DNA of 64,000 nt from Hsuehochloa calcarea (Eukaryota > Streptophyta > Magnoliopsida > Poales > Poaceae). Under the pieces are notes generated by a model. It was not told the DNA's origin, ran no database searches, and was given only the letters and a program-made list of their open reading frames with translations. A program made the translations under genes and the position numbers. Where the stretch lies: the NCBI GenBank assembly GCA_036346395.1, contig CM070596.1:19444177-19508176 (forward strand), read 5' to 3'. Within the stretch, counting starts at the first letter, position 1. The number at the start of each line of letters is the position of its first letter. Positions 45,024-58,226 of the stretch are shown piece by piece.

Positions 45024-46813
45024 TGTTGGACCGTAAAGGCGACTAGAGGGGGTGAATAGGAGCACGCCACTTTTTCACAAATTATGAACTAAATACAATT
45101 TTACTCCAGTAGCTTTTAGAAAGCTATGAAGATCAATATACCAGTACAACGGAAGACTAGTATTGAATCCAATTAAAACCCCTTAGCAAAAACACAAAAT
45201 CAACTAAGATTGCAAAGACTCACAAAGACGCAGGCGGTCGACCTCTCACCCAACCGGTCGGACCGATTGCCGGGCGGTCTGACCGGCGTTGTGCTGGCGG
45301 TCGGACCGCTCCAAAATCGGTCGGACCGGTGGTGATGGGCGGTCGGACCGTGATCTACGTAACCGATCCGCAACAAGAAAATCACCGATGACGGTTGCAA
45401 TTAGGTGAAACTTTTGATTCTCAACTCCAATCTTTATGAAACTTTGCACACACCTTCTATATGCTATTGAGGACCTATTCCAATCGAATATTATGATAAT
45501 TCTTGGAACGATCTTGAGCAATTGCCAATTGATTAATGAAGGTCTAAAACCGCAAGAACGAAAACTTGATCCTAATGCTTGTTCGTGAGGATTGATGATC
45601 AAGATGATACTAGATAGATTCACACATATCACAGCAAGCTAATTCACGTGAAAGAATCAATCACAAACTCGCGGATCAAAGAAAACCCTAAAAACACGAA
45701 ATTGAAAGCAAGAACGAAAAGAGACTTATCTCAAGCAAACCTTGCATAGATTGATTTCGTGATTGATGCTGGATTACATCCACACCATCATGGATCAGTG
45801 GACAATCAAAGATCACGAAATTCACCACAAACCATCAAGAGCCCTAGCCTTCACCTCAACTCCCCTAAAGGCAATTAGGGTTTTGAAAACATAAAAAGCG
45901 AGAGAGAGGGGTGCAGCCACCACCACCTCCTATTTATAGTGGAGGCCTAAAACTCCTAGGGTTTGACTCAATTGGGCTCCCGTTAAGGCCCACTAACAAA
46001 CGGGTCACACACGCACGCTTCGCAAAGCGTCGTTTTTAACCTTTGACCTAAACCGCTTCACCATGCGCCATGGATTTGCCAATAGGTCACCCTTGTCCAT
46101 CTTGTGTCACGCTTGAGTCATTGACCTCACCCGACATCGTCGATCGTTCTGGACCTCAACTCTTCAAGTCTAGTCCCGATCCTCCTCGCCGTTGACCGTC
46201 GTTGACCACCAAGCAACCTGCACAACCATAGACAAGCAAACACGAATTCGGGAACAAGTTCTTCACAACTTGACCCATGTTAGTCAAAACATGCATCATG
46301 CAAACCATATGCCACAATACCAATGACTTTGACCTAACAAAACAACATCGCCACGGTTGGCCGACGCTCAAGTTATAACCGGCCCGACCGCTCCAGTGAG
46401 CGGTCGGACCGCCCATGGCGGCCGGACCGCCTCCACAATGAGCGGTCGGACCGCCTTGGGACTTAGCCAATTTCAACCCCGAAAATCCAAACCTTCGAAA
46501 CTTTAAACCAATAGAACTTTTTATCGAGACTCCAAAAATCATGAGACCAAGTGCATTGGGATCCCTCACTTGCCTACAACACCTATTTTTGGCCCAAACT
46601 TGTTTTGACCACTTTGGTCACCACCGTCCGATCGCCCCACATGGCCGGTCCGACCGATTGGGACCGGCGGACCGACGATGCAAGGACTGGTCGGACCACC
46701 CTCGCCCAAGAAGCTCAGAACTTTGTCGAAACACGTGAAACGACAAACCGTAAACGCCATTGCCAATTGTCACATCATCCTAAGATCTGGAACATATCCC
46801 CATGAAATCCACA
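45024..46813 (-). repeat. 5' LTR of the Copia element
   Basis: Same ends as the 3' LTR and alignable throughout, with small gaps concentrated in the GGTCGGACCG-rich parts. Bordered outside by the TCTTT duplication. Confidence 0.93.
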
Positions 46814-46818
46814 TCTTT

Positions 46819-47508
46819 GATTGCCCAAACTTGTTGTCGATGACGAATCAGATTGTCCTTGTTGTTGTCCATCATCTATCCTTAAATAACCACCAAAGAG
46901 GCCGTAGTTACTCCTGAAGAAGACACCTCTTGGAAGTGACGCGTCTGGTTAGAGAGGCAGTTCCTGTAACTGATCACCGGTTGGAGTTTAACAGGAGACA
47001 AAATTGTCATGGAGTTGTTGTCAGTGTCTTAGGGACTGAAGCGTCGTGTGGATTTGAACAATTAAGGTACATTTGAACAATTAAGGTACATATTCCATAC
47101 ATCACACGAAAGGAATATACCTGGAACAGGGTCCAAGTTCTAGTTTATTGATTCTACGAGCAGTCACCTGGTTAGGGATAAGGTACAAGACTTCGTCCGA
47201 CCAGGGTACCGACAATTTAACCCCTGGAATCCTCACGACCATGGGGGACGTTAGCCTTAGGGGTTACGACCACGAAAGATGTGCGGTCTTTAATTAAATA
47301 AAGTAATATTTAGTGATTTAATACTCGTCAGCTAACCCCTGAACTTTAAATGAATTTTTAATGTGAACCCCTTCCGACGAAGATCCTTATCGAGAAAAAA
47401 CCCTCATTTTTAATGGTGAAGTTAGCAAGGTGGTCTGTATTCATTTTAAAGTCGATAAACTGTCTGGGGAACCGAAGAGATTTCTTCCCGTTGGGTTTTT
47501 GCGCAACT
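46819..47508. other. spacer right of the Copia element
   Basis: No gene recognised. It contains a perfect two-copy tandem repeat of ATTTGAACAATTAAGGTAC at 47,052-47,089. Confidence 0.5.
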
Positions 47509-48519
47509 TGTGAGACCCGGATTTCGCAAATCCAAATCCTCGTGAAAATACTGTGTTATTCCCTGGATCAGTAAATAGCACTCACATGCACATTGCTGAA
47601 TCATTTCATACATGAAGTGACCTAAACCATTCAAATATATTACAAATATCAGAGTGACATAGATCATGTCGGGTCAAATTTTATAAAAGAGCCGAACATG
47701 CCAAATTGATTACATTACATGAAAGCAATGTAAGGTACAGTGGAAGCAAAAGGGGTAGAGCTCATTCTCTATAGGCAGGTGATTGGGGTAGCCTGTGTAC
47801 ATCGGATATTAACCAAGGGTTTGGATAATATCGGTTGTACGCAAGTACCGAACGAGTCCACTAGACTAGGGCGAGACCTAGACTGTAGAACTAGACTACT
47901 CTTCATCGTTTCCTTGACCATCGACATCTGGGTCATCGTAATATGCATAATCTCCTTGGTCCACATTATATGAAGGGTTTGGGGGAGAGCGAGAATGAGC
48001 ACAACTTCCGTGCTCGCGAGCCAACACACAAGATGCAAGAATATACATGCATGGCTTAACAAGGGTGGCTCGGGTTCTTTTATTTGCAAAAGCAACATTT
48101 TCAATTATCATAATTACAAACTCCTATCACTTAGCATTTTAACCAAATTGCATTTTATTAAAGAGAGTAATTGTGCAATATTAAATAATAGCAGAAGTCC
48201 ACTACGTCGAAACCTCTACCTTATGCTTCTTTTGATTGGAGCTATCTCCAATCATTAACAACACCATTGAGCTCGACGGCTCAGGAAAAATACAATCTTA
48301 GGGCTAGGTGAGCCCGACCTGATTTTCATACCACCCACAAATGTTTTGAAACAGAACTAACTCTATTAAGTTCCCATGTCTGCCTTTGACCCTAGGCACG
48401 GCTGTTTAAACAGTTTAGACTCTGCAGAGGTTGTATACTGTACTCACAAGAGATAATCATACTCATTGCCCCACATGATTCCTTAGTCATGCAGTTGAAC
48501 GACCATCACAGTGACCTTT
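47509..48519 (-). mobile_element. partial LTR related to the Ty3 family
   Basis: Starts TGTGAGACCCGGATTTCGC, like the inner edge of the family LTRs, and later has TTTAGACTCTGCAGAGGTTG with CTCACAAGAGATAATCATAC, which corresponds to 23,925-23,955 in the complete LTR. It stops where another LTR begins at 48,520. The missing remainder suggests that LTR inserted into or recombined with it. Confidence 0.65.
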
Positions 48520-51500
48520 TGTCGAACCCGGGAACGAAGGATCCCGAATTCTCTGTGTTCATACACTAGTCCAGGATTTCCAGTGTACACAGTCACAAAA
48601 ATGTTATCACAAACATATCCAACGTGTATAATTAATAATCATAGAGTTTATTACAACTGGGGCCGGAGGCCAAATAAAACATTAAGCGGAAGCAAATAAT
48701 AATGGTAAGCCACACGACACGCCACAGTAATCGCTCGAGGTCGCCGCCTAATCGCCCCGCTCCTCACCTTACGGATAGCGTCTTCTCCCGAATAATAATA
48801 TTCAAAGAAGAGTGAGCACTACAACTGTGCTCGCAAATTACACCCAATACAGAATTTAGAATGCATGCATAAGTTATTCAAAGGAAGGTTGTAGGGTTTA
48901 TTTGCGTAAATCAGCCTTTTTGGTTTAAATATTTATACTAAGTTTCAAGGCATATTTTCATTACATAACTAAAATCAGATTTAAAAATTGATCATTTTAT
49001 AGTGGATAACCTCCATATGAAACATGGTGAAGGATACCCTCCTATCACAAGGCTACCCGCCCAAATTTACCACAAGGATTAACCATCCTCAAATCATGTC
49101 CAAAGTTATTTTAAAACCAAAAACAAATCTAACTTAGAGTGGCTTTGCTCAGCATGTCCATGACCGTGGACACGGCTATTCGAATAGATTTACACTGCAG
49201 AGGTGGTACAACTTTACCCACACGAGATAATTTGCAGTTATGTCGGCCAATACACACTTCCTTAGGTGTGTGACTAGGCAATTATCACAAGGCGTTTCCA
49301 ATGCATTACCTCAATACCAATATGCCCGCTAAGGTTTCACTTCCATTAGGCTAACCACCTGCTGGAAACCCCCTCTTGCGCCAAGTGGGAATAAAGTCTA
49401 ACCGACACCCACACAACAAAAATGACATAAACAATACTGAGGTAATACAAATTATTAAGCCTGGTTCTGCCCATACAGAACATGTGGTAGTACGGTGGAG
49501 CTTTTGCAAGATGCGGCTCAAAGGCCGGTCCTTAATCAACTTGGGCAACTTTCAATAATAACCCTGGGTCTCGACCCTAACTGCACAGCCCGTGCATAAA
49601 CTTGCACCCACCAACGGTCCATGTTTGCCCAAGTACAAACCATTTTATTTTATTTTTAATTTTCAAAGACATTTGCAAAAGTCCACCATGACAAAGCAAT
49701 GTCATAGGCTTTTTATCAATTTATGAAATTTTGGCTAAATTCTCCCAAAGTCAAATATTTCATGGTCTAAGCATTTGCTAAGCATAAATTTATTTTTAAA
49801 TTCATTTGACTAAGGTTACAAGGAATTGATAATACAACAATCGAATTTGGCTATACAAAGGAATTGGAATAATTAAATATTTAAAACAGGAATTTAAAAT
49901 AATTAAATACAATTATGCATGCAATAATAATTTAAAACAGAAATTAAATAATTTTAAATATTGGGGGCAAAATGGTCAATGGTGTAACTTGCCTTGTTCA
50001 AATTCTTGGTATTCTACTTCTTCAATAGGGTCAAGCTCTCCGGAGTCGTCAAAATCTATACGCGAAAATATTCCAAATTCAAACAGAATTCAAATGAACA
50101 CAAATAAATTCAAATGAAAATTCAAATTAACTCCAAATTAAATAATTTTGGTTTAGTTAGCTAGATCTTGATTTTATACAAATTTAGAAATTTGAATCAC
50201 CTAATTCGGAGTTTGTATGAAGAAATACGAGCTCCTGGAAGTTTAAAACCCAATTTAAATCCTAAAATCAGAATTTCCGAATTTTCCGAATTAAATTTCT
50301 AAAGGAAATTCCAATTATTGCGCCAGCTGACGTCAGCAGTACTGTTCACAGAGACTGACATGTGGGCCCAAACAGTCATGGACTGAGTCCACGGCGTTTT
50401 CCAAGTCCACGGTAGACTCGGCCACAAAGACAAGACGAAGGGGTAGTCATATTTGGCGCTATTCTACGCCGGGCAGCAACCACGCTGTGGCCGACTTGGT
50501 CGCCACGCATGCGAAAATGGTGAGGTGGCGCTGAGGTGGCAGAGCCACGTCGGCACCGGAGAGGGGAGGCGCCGGAACCAGATGGTGCAGCGAACGGCGC
50601 GGGCTGGCTCGGTGAGGTGCGCAAATGGTTCAGGGGATACACCGAGGCGAAAGTCGCTACTGGCGACGCGAGAGCGTGGCGGGAAGATGGTCGGCGACGG
50701 CGAGAGGCGGCGCGAGGTTCGATCGTTGGCGGGAGGATGCTCCGGGATCTCTAGCGAAGACGAGGCGCGCACTGTGATCGCGGAGGTCACCAAGCCGATG
50801 GTGAGGTCGTGGTGGCCGGGAGTGCTTGCCGCCGTCGGAATCGAAGAAGATGGAGCTTCGCCGCTGACGGGAAACTTCAAATGCCGGCGATTGAGAGCGA
50901 GCGAAGCCGGAGTAGGTGGAATGGAGTGTGGAGAGAATGCGCTTGGCCGGGGCGGCTTTTATAGGAGAGGGGAGGCCGGAGGTGGAGATCGTGGGCGAGG
51001 TGGCAACGGCCGCTTATGAGGTGAAGGCGCGGCGTTATAAACGAAGTTATGGAAGGGGTAATGGTCGAGACGAGTGCGCGGGTGAACTACCGAATCGAAT
51101 GCGCTTGAATGCGAGGAAAGAGAGGAGAGAATCACGGGCTTGATGAGCTCCAGGCGAGCGCTAATGGCGGCGAGAGCAACGGACGCGCGGAGAAGACGAG
51201 CGCGAGGAAGACGACACTGTTGCAGCGGGCCCCACATGTCAGCGAGACAGGAGCGGGAGAGAGGGCGCGATGATTAGTCTTTGGCCGTCCGATTTTGATC
51301 GGACGGTCCACAAGTATTTCGCGCTGCGGAAGAGTTGGGTCGAGATGCGACAAAGGTCGGGCTTCGCCCAAGATCAGAAAGGTAAGATTTTAAATTCTTT
51401 TTCAATTGATTTAATTCCGTAAATTCAAATAAGCTTTAGAAAATAGTAAATGAAGTCCAAAAATTTTGAGAAAATTCACATAAATTCTATGAGGCATTCT

Positions 51501-51661
51501 GGACTTAAATAAAATAATTTCAACTTTTAGTTGGTAATAGATTTTGCACATAAATTATTTTAGCTTTAAGATACTTTAGGAAAAGCTTTTAAAATTCCGT
51601 AAAATCCACAAAAATTAATAAAGTCTCATTTTTAATCAAATTGAAATTTTTAATGTTACAA
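48520..51661 (-). repeat. LTR of a third Ty3 copy (element D)
   Basis: A 3.1 kb LTR running TGTCGAACCCGGG to TTAATGTTACA on the plus strand and resembling the element B LTR at both ends and in order. The minus-strand purine tract CCCTTTAAGGGGTAGG follows at 51,664-51,680, so this is the 3' LTR of a minus-strand element. The GC-rich interval 50,450-51,240 gives long but non-genic open frames. Confidence 0.85.
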
Positions 51662-52600
51662 ACCTACCCCTTAAAGGGAATCTCGACCCCGAGATTCAGA
51701 CTTGGTCAGCAAAAAGGTAGGGATACTCGGCTCTCAAAACTTCTTCTCGCTCCCATGTAGCTTCTTCTTCTGAATGATTGCTCCACTGAACCTTACAAGA
51801 ACGAATGACTTTGCTTCCGTGACGCGCTCGCCACATCGAGAATTTTGATTGGTTGTTCCACATAGGTGAGATCTTCCAAGATCGATGCTCGAGCAGTGTT
51901 TCTTCCGTTGGTACTGAGACATTTCTTTAACTGGGATACATGGAAGACATTGTGAACAGCTGACAGAGATGCTGGTAGTTCCAACTGATAAGCAACTTCA
52001 CCTCTTTTTGCCAAAATCTTATAGGGTCCGACAAATCTAGGTGCGAGTTTTCCTTTAGTCTGAAATCTCTTCACTCCTGAGTGGAGTTACCCCGAGATAG
52101 ACAAAATCTCCCATCTCAAGGATAGTTCTCTCAACGATTATCGGCATAACTCTTTTGTCGGGTTTGAGCTACTTTCAGACGTTCTCTTATTGCTTTTACC
52201 TTACTTTCAGCTTCTTTTATCAATTCTGGTCCGAAGAATTGGTGTTCTCCTACTTGATCCCAAAGGAGAGGGGTTCTACACTTTCTACCATATAATGCTT
52301 CAAATGGCGACATCTGTAGGCTAGCTTGAAAGTCGTTGTTGTAGGAAAATTCTGATAGGGCAAATTCTTATCCCAGACTTCTTCCGTAATCTATAGCACA
52401 AGCTCAAGCATGTCTTCTAGGACCTGATTTACACGCTCACCGCCATCTGCTTGGGGATGATATGTCAGTCTTTCAAGTTGAGTCCGGTTCCCAAAGCTTC
52501 ATGTAGACTCTGCCAAAATTTTGAAGTGAACTGCGAACCTCTGTCAGACACAATTTTCTTGGGTATACCATGTAGACAGACGATCCTGGCCATGTACCAT
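51662..52600 (-). pseudogene. integrase end and chromodomain-like tail of element D
   Basis: The minus strand reads MSPFEALYGRKCRTPLLWDQ at 52,131-52,313 and FQTKGKLAPRFVGPYKILAK, then RGEVAYQLELPASLSAVHNV, at 51,793-52,074. It ends DLTYVEQPIKIL and VQWSNHSEEEATWE in shifted frames near 51,690-51,870. These are the integrase C-terminus and chromodomain-like end of the Ty3 family. Sequence identity to pol stops near 52,600; RT, gag and the 5' LTR are absent, so the element is truncated. Confidence 0.85.
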
Positions 52601-52729
52601 ATTTTCTTCATTTTGTATGTAATAATGTATGGATGTGAGTGCCAATGTTGTGGATATGTGTACTAGTCATTGATCGTGGGACTAGTTCGGTACACACGTG
52701 AGTTACATTTATTCAAAGCCCGGAGTCCG

Positions 52730-52772
52730 ACATTTAGAAATACTATATTTATCTAACTAATAATACCGTATT
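52730..52772. repeat. left half of a duplicated expansin-upstream segment
   Basis: The stretch containing TTTAGAAATACTATATTTA matches 20,068-20,105 upstream of the expansin gene. The match resumes on the other side of the CACTA element at 62,370, which marks the insertion site. Confidence 0.7.
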
Positions 52773-52787
52773 CACTATTGGATTCGA

Positions 52788-53370
52788 CTATTTGCCGAGT
52801 GCCTCGTGCACTCGGCAGAAAGGACCCTTTGCACTCTAAGAAAGCTTTGCCGAGCGCGACACTCAACAAAGGGCACTCGGAAAAAATTATCGGTGAAGCA
52901 TTTTGCCGAGTGCCTTTTGCTCCGCACTCGGTAAAGGCTTTTGCCGAGTGCCGAGTCAAGACTCGGCAAAGAAAAGACTCACCACGGCGCCGCCCTGTTG
53001 CGGCCTCTTTGCCGAGTGCCAACCCGGCGCACTCGGCAAAGATTTTTAATTTTTTTGAAAATTTTTTGCCGAGTGCCATGGTCCGCACTCGGCAAAGTTG
53101 GGTCCTTTGCCGAGTGCCTTTACAATGGCACTCGGCAAAGCTTTAGATTTGCCGAGTGCCGTGACCATGGCACTCGGCAAGATGGGATATTTGCCGAGTG
53201 CCATGGTAAAGGCATTCTCGACAAAGGATTTTTGCCGAGTGCCATGGTCCTGCACTCGGCAAAGCTGGAAAACTGGGGTTTCAGGCGCCCACATTCCCAG
53301 CTTTCCCGAGTGCCATGGTCATGGCACTCGGCAAAGGGGTCCTTTGACGAGTGTTGCACTCGGCAAAGTG
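52788..53370. repeat. left subterminal TTTGCCGAGTG array
   Basis: About ten pairs of TTTGCCGAGTGCC and CACTCGGCAAAG facing each other, spaced by 10-40 bases. Such motifs bind the TNPA-type protein in CACTA elements. Minus-strand and plus-strand open frames here (LPSA/ALGK repeats) are not genes. Confidence 0.9.
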
Positions 53371-53738
53371 ACCGAAAACTGCATTTTTTATTTATTTATT
53401 ACATTCCATCGCGACAAACAAATCCATCACAAATATATCTCATCCATCACATATATATCTCATCCATCACATATATTACAATAAATGCTCAAGTCCATCC
53501 AAACAAATCCACAAGTTCATCACAGTCGAGAAGTGCATCACAAGTATATCACAAGTCCATCACCAAGTGAACAACAAATGAAAATACAACTACCATTCAT
53601 CTCCAAGGTGGCCACTGCGACTGTGGTGAAGGAAAAGCTCCATCATTCGGAGGCGCATGAGGTGGATTATTCGAACCCGCCGATTGAGGCTGCACAAAGG
53701 AGAAGAGATTGCATGTGAGACAAGATTACATTAGATAC

Positions 53739-55734
53739 CTAATCTAGGAAGGTAGAGGTCATACAAGCAAAGCACAAGCAAAAGCAAAAAACTTTCATAC
53801 TCACAGGAGTAGCTGCAGCTGCAGGACGCGGAGGCGGAGGTGGAGCCAACACCCAGTGCACAAAGAAAGCCCGTATGTTGCCCAAGACCTTGTAAAACTC
53901 CGAATGTCCGCCACCTCTGCGTGCTGGCTCGCTGCTCGGCTCGCCACCTCCACTGGCCGACATCCTCTCGCCGGCCTCCGACTCCCGACGTTGCCTCATT
54001 TCTTGTTCCAGCCTGGCCTGCAATATTTCACTACAATGTTTCAGTAATGCAAAGCTAATTAAGGTGTAAAGATCAATGTACGACGAGTAAAACAGGAATA
54101 ACCTCGAGTGCGTGGACCCGGTCTTTGTCTGCAATGGTCTGCCGTGGGCGTATGGTCGGGCTCGCCGTGCTCGTGCTCGGATCCGGAGAGAGATGGAGTA
54201 GAGGCGTGTCGATGAGGCCGCCGCCAAGCCGTAACCGCCATGCTTCTTGCCTTGTCCCACCCTCATGACGATCTCTCCATCAAAGTCACGGTGCTCGGAT
54301 CATGGTCCGCCCATGGACCGACCTTGCCGCCGACGTGTACTCACCGATGCGGTGTGGACGCGGGTTCGTGGTACGCGGGCGGGTCCTCCAGTTGAAGGAG
54401 ACGCTTGACGCCGCCTTGCCCTTGTGGGCCATACACCATGCACGAAGTCCGAGCAAGGTGGCCACTATGTGACGCCGATCGCGAGAAAGACAAAGCAAGA
54501 TAATTAGAAACCAGCGTAATTGAGCGCCACAATAGATAAATGAATTCGTGTACCCATGCTTGTTTGTATGCGGAGAGGTGCGGTCGCTTTGATGGTGTGC
54601 CGACCTTGCATCATCAAACGACGGCCCGCATCACTGTGCATCCGAGATACTCCTCCGTGAACCACTTGTCCACGATCATCGCCAAAGACTCGGGATACGA
54701 TTGGCACCACCAGGAATCATCTACACGCCATGAAGTATTTGACATATAAGAAGATCAAATTAAACGATTTAATCTCAAAACGAATCAATATTAATGTTCT
54801 TCATCTACCTCAAGGTCCGGGTCCCGTCGGCGTCATGTTTCTTGCGTCTTTCTTGGTGACCTTCTCTCCAAGCTTCGACCCGTGGTAGGTTACGATGGTT
54901 TGGATGCGCACTCGTGATGCATGTCGGTGATGAGTTTTTACGTGCTTTGGTAGCCACCGTCCGCCTCGCCTCAAATCCTCATCGATCCAAATAGGTGCGC
55001 ATAAAACGCGATGTATCCATTCATTATTTCAAGAAAAGTCCAATGAATGCGATGTATTGAGCAATGTTGTGCGGGGAGACTTACCCAAAACTCCGCCTTC
55101 ACCCGCGCCGCCTTGTTGGGGTACTCGATCGGGCCGACGGCGAGTGGTCAAACGAGTAGGCCGGCTCGTCTTCCCGTGACGTGACAATGCCGGGTAGTGT
55201 TGCTCGCATGAAGACCCGAGGATGCCATTGGGGAGCGGCGCTACCACCGACACAACCACCCGTTCGCACAAGTGATTAAGAAAATTATTAGTTTCTCTTT
55301 TTTCAACATATCATATGAAGTAGTGGTGACAACATCTAAAGTTACTTACTTTTGCCCTTCTGGCGAATCATCGGACGTCGGTGAGGATGCGGACTCGAGG
55401 GAGGCTCGGGACCTCGCAAGTAGACACTCGAAGAGGAAGAGGAGGAAGCGGAACTCGTGCCTACCGCCTCGTCGCCGCCCTCGTCGCGCCCCTCCTCCTC
55501 GCCCAACTCGCCCACGGGCGCCACCTCCTCCTCGGCCGTCACGAACCGGCTCCTCGCCCAACTCGCCCACGGGCGCCACCTCCTCCTCCAAAGACTCCTC
55601 ACGCGGCGTGGGAGGAGACGGCCCTCCTCGCGCCGGCGGTCCTCTTCCTCCTCCTCCCTGTCCGACCCTCCGCCTCCTCGCGCGGGCGTGGTCTCAGTAA
55701 ACGAGGACACGGCCTCACGACGGCCGCCCGCCAT
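53739..55734 (-). pseudogene. CACTA second gene (plant transposase, Ptta/En/Spm type), degraded
   Basis: The start at 55,734 opens MAGGRREAVSSFTETT. It continues through Glu/Arg/Ser-rich sequence to SVYLRGPEPPSS and RPMIRQKGK (55,342-55,734), the conserved entry to this domain. Then, in changing frames, come SYLPRVEAWREGHQERRKKH (about 54,830-54,900), VDKWFTEEYLG (about 54,640-54,680), the KGKA..V.FNWEDPP-like stretch (54,370-54,440) and MRVGQGKKHGGYGL (54,225-54,266). The end (53,740-53,990) is an Arg/Glu-rich coiled coil, ARLEQEMRQRRESEAGERMS. This protein binds subterminal repeats in the En/Spm system. Introns and frameshifts make exact exons uncertain. Confidence 0.7.
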
Positions 55735-55866
55735 CTTTGTTCACTCAACTGCAATTAAAAAGAATAAGCAAGACGTAATTAGAAATAGATGCAAATGAAC
55801 AAAACATTATTACAAAAACATAGTAATACATGTATTAGAAATAGATGCAAAATGAACAAAACATAA

Positions 55867-57870
55867 TTACAAAAACATAGTATTACATGTATTAGAAATA
55901 ATCTTCATGATTGGGATTAATGGATCATAGGTCTCGTCATCACTATCAACATTGTCCAAATCATCAACACTATCCGAAGGAGGAATGTTGTCTTCATTGT
56001 CATTGCCTAAACGTAATCGCCAAGCATTTGTAAGTCCTTCACATTTCAACCTCGCTCCGGCGTCCTCGCCATCAACCCTTTCATTGTCTACTTCCATTCC
56101 TATCGCCTTGTTAAGTCTATCTCAAACCTCCCTTGTAGCCCTCTTCTTGAAAGAACTCTCCATCATATGTGTTTGGGTTGAAGTTGTAATCTTCATCGTT
56201 TGGGACGATGTAGTTTACCGTGTGGCGATACCTTGTGCACAATAGCCCAACCCTTAAGATGTTCTTTGTCTTGGCACGCGTATGGCGATAATAAACTCGG
56301 ACGGCCCGTTGAGCCACAATGTAGACATCTTTTCCTCGGATAGACTAATCCTTTCAATCTCGACTAGCCCAAGCTTAGGGTTCATCTCGTTACTCGTGAT
56401 GAAACCAAGTGGCATTTGAATATGACAGATTAAGAGGTTTGGAACCATAAAATGCAAGTTCAGAGATTTCTTCAATTCTTCCATAATAGTCGAGGCCATC
56501 GTGTCGGGCGTAAAAACTCATTGCTTGTGGTTTTTCAATTGGGCCGACTCGCTTAAGTAGCTTGTCGTGGTGAAAACGATATCCATTCACGCCATAACCG
56601 TAAATGACTTGACCCTAACGACACGTACCGCTTGCAACCCGTCTCAACTCGTCACTTATAGACGATCGGTTTGGGCACGCAAGCACAAGCGAGGATAGAT
56701 CGTTATATTATTCGAACGCACGATCAACTTGGAATGTCGAACTAAGCACGAGCTAAATTGGACAAGACCTTCGCTTGAACCAAGAAATGACATCGGGGCT
56801 CCCGGTCCCGCACTCGTGAAAGAAGGGTATCGGTTTCTGCGGGTAGGATCCCTTGATTCATGCCAGATTGACGAAGAAATTCCCTGCACTAACGAAACAA
56901 GGGGTTGGACGAAGAAACAAGGAGTGACGGCAGATTGAAACAAGTTCGCTGAAAACTTACCCAATGAACGGCCGCACTCGACAAGGTTGGTCAACACATA
57001 TAGCATGATATCGCGCCACTCTTCATTTTTCAATTGCTTAGTGGTCGATGCACTTGCGCTCCGAGTTGCCCTTGGAAAAGGCCGAGGTTCGATTCATTTT
57101 CGCCAAAGATTGTAACGAGGGGTGGATTATAAACGCTAGGAAGGTTCTCGGTGTAGTATTTCTGTGAAGTTTGACACCTCCTCCGTAATGTATGCCTCGC
57201 AATGGAAGCCTCAATTTTGGCTTTATTTCTACATTTTTGCGAAGAGTCTTGGACATCTCTCGATTGATAGCACCAACAAGATCGCACGGCCCCCCATACG
57301 TGCCTCATACGGAGGTGCACAATCAAATGTCCGATCGCCAAGAAAAAGCCGTGGAAAGATCTTCTCCAACTTACAGAGCAACACGGTGCCACTTTTTCCA
57401 AGTCATCAATGACGGTCCGAGATAGCTCCTTGGCACAAAGTCAAGGAAGAAATAGCTCAACTTTCAAGCAAACGCTTCCATCTCCTCCTTCTCACGTCCC
57501 TCATCGAAATGTCCTTGGTGAAAGTCATCTAACATGTCCGCTACCCCAAGATCAAGATCATAAGCCTCGACGCGTGGTCTCACCACCTCCTCTCTCATAC
57601 GATGGGCTTCACCATGGTGGACCCACCGGTGTAGTCCGGCCAGAATCCATTCTTCAAAAGATGTTTACCCATGTCCACCTTGTTTACCCTTCTCCTGCTT
57701 CCACATTTCTTTGCAGGACACAAAACTAGACAATGTCCTTTAGCATGCCTTGCCAAATGCACTGCTCAAGAAAGCATCGGTCTTGTTCATCCATTCCGTG
57801 GTGTAATCACTCGACTTCTCCTACCTGTACATCCAATGACTGGTCATCCATCCTCTAACATATCGTGAGT
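55867..57870 (-). pseudogene. TNP2-like CACTA transposase, internally deleted
   Basis: N-terminal part (57,640-57,870): CPAKKC, then VDMGKHLLKNGFWPDY, the start of TNP2 proteins with its Cys residues. It runs to about 57,480 with GVADMLDDFHEG-like residues. Directly after come C-terminal residues (57,030-57,401): RNKAKIEASIA and KYYTENLPSVYNPPLVTIFG. The whole central catalytic domain is missing. Then follow LYVLTNLVECGRSLGKFSAN (56,656-57,033) and a DUF4216-type segment, MNGYRFHHDKLLKR, DGLDYYGRIEEISELAFYGS (56,390-56,590) and YIVPNDEDYNFNPNTYDGEF (56,117-56,317). Several frames are used. TNP2-type proteins cut and join the element ends; this one cannot. Confidence 0.8.
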
Positions 57871-58226
57871 AATATAAGAATCAAATGCATCTACACGATC
57901 TTTCTCCTATCTAATAGGTGAAGATAGGTCCTAATCTCACTCGAGGATGCGTAGATGAGGTTAGTTTCATACTTCTCTTATCCGAGACATTGGCAAGATT
58001 TTCTCATTGTTCTCCAAATACACGCCCCGGCAGGAGATTGTGTATCCGGAGAACAACAGGAGATGTTGCCAAACTCACACGGATCGGAGTAGACCACGGA
58101 AACTAACCCCATCTACGCATCCTCTGCCGTCCAAAAACGTGGACACTGAAATGATACGGTTATAGATATGCAAAGATCTCGCATATTTCCAACCGTATCT
58201 CTTTCGAACGGAGACGCCTAACTAGG

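Larger units (their letters stand above)
35874..46813 (-). mobile_element. complete Copia retrotransposon, Sirevirus-like
   Basis: A 10,940-base element with LTRs of 1,799 and 1,790 bases and the 5-base target duplication TCTTT (35,869-35,873 and 46,814-46,818). Coding is on the minus strand in Copia order: gag, protease, integrase, RT, RNase H. A long gag with coiled coils, a 1.8 kb noncoding stretch before the 3' LTR, the RT motif YGLKQAPRA and RNase H motif QHSRTKHIDIR, and many GGTCGGACCG palindromes in the LTRs point to the Sirevirus branch. Sirevirus placement is inferred from motifs. Confidence 0.95.

Noticed and set aside
50453..51019. 188-codon Gly/Arg-rich open frame
   Set aside because: Inside the GC-rich part of the element D LTR, in the same position as the non-genic frames of the other LTRs; no domain.
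52753..53570. Repeated LPSA/ALGK/ECHG open frames, up to 209 codons
   Set aside because: Translation of the TTTGCCGAGTG arrays; not a repeat protein.
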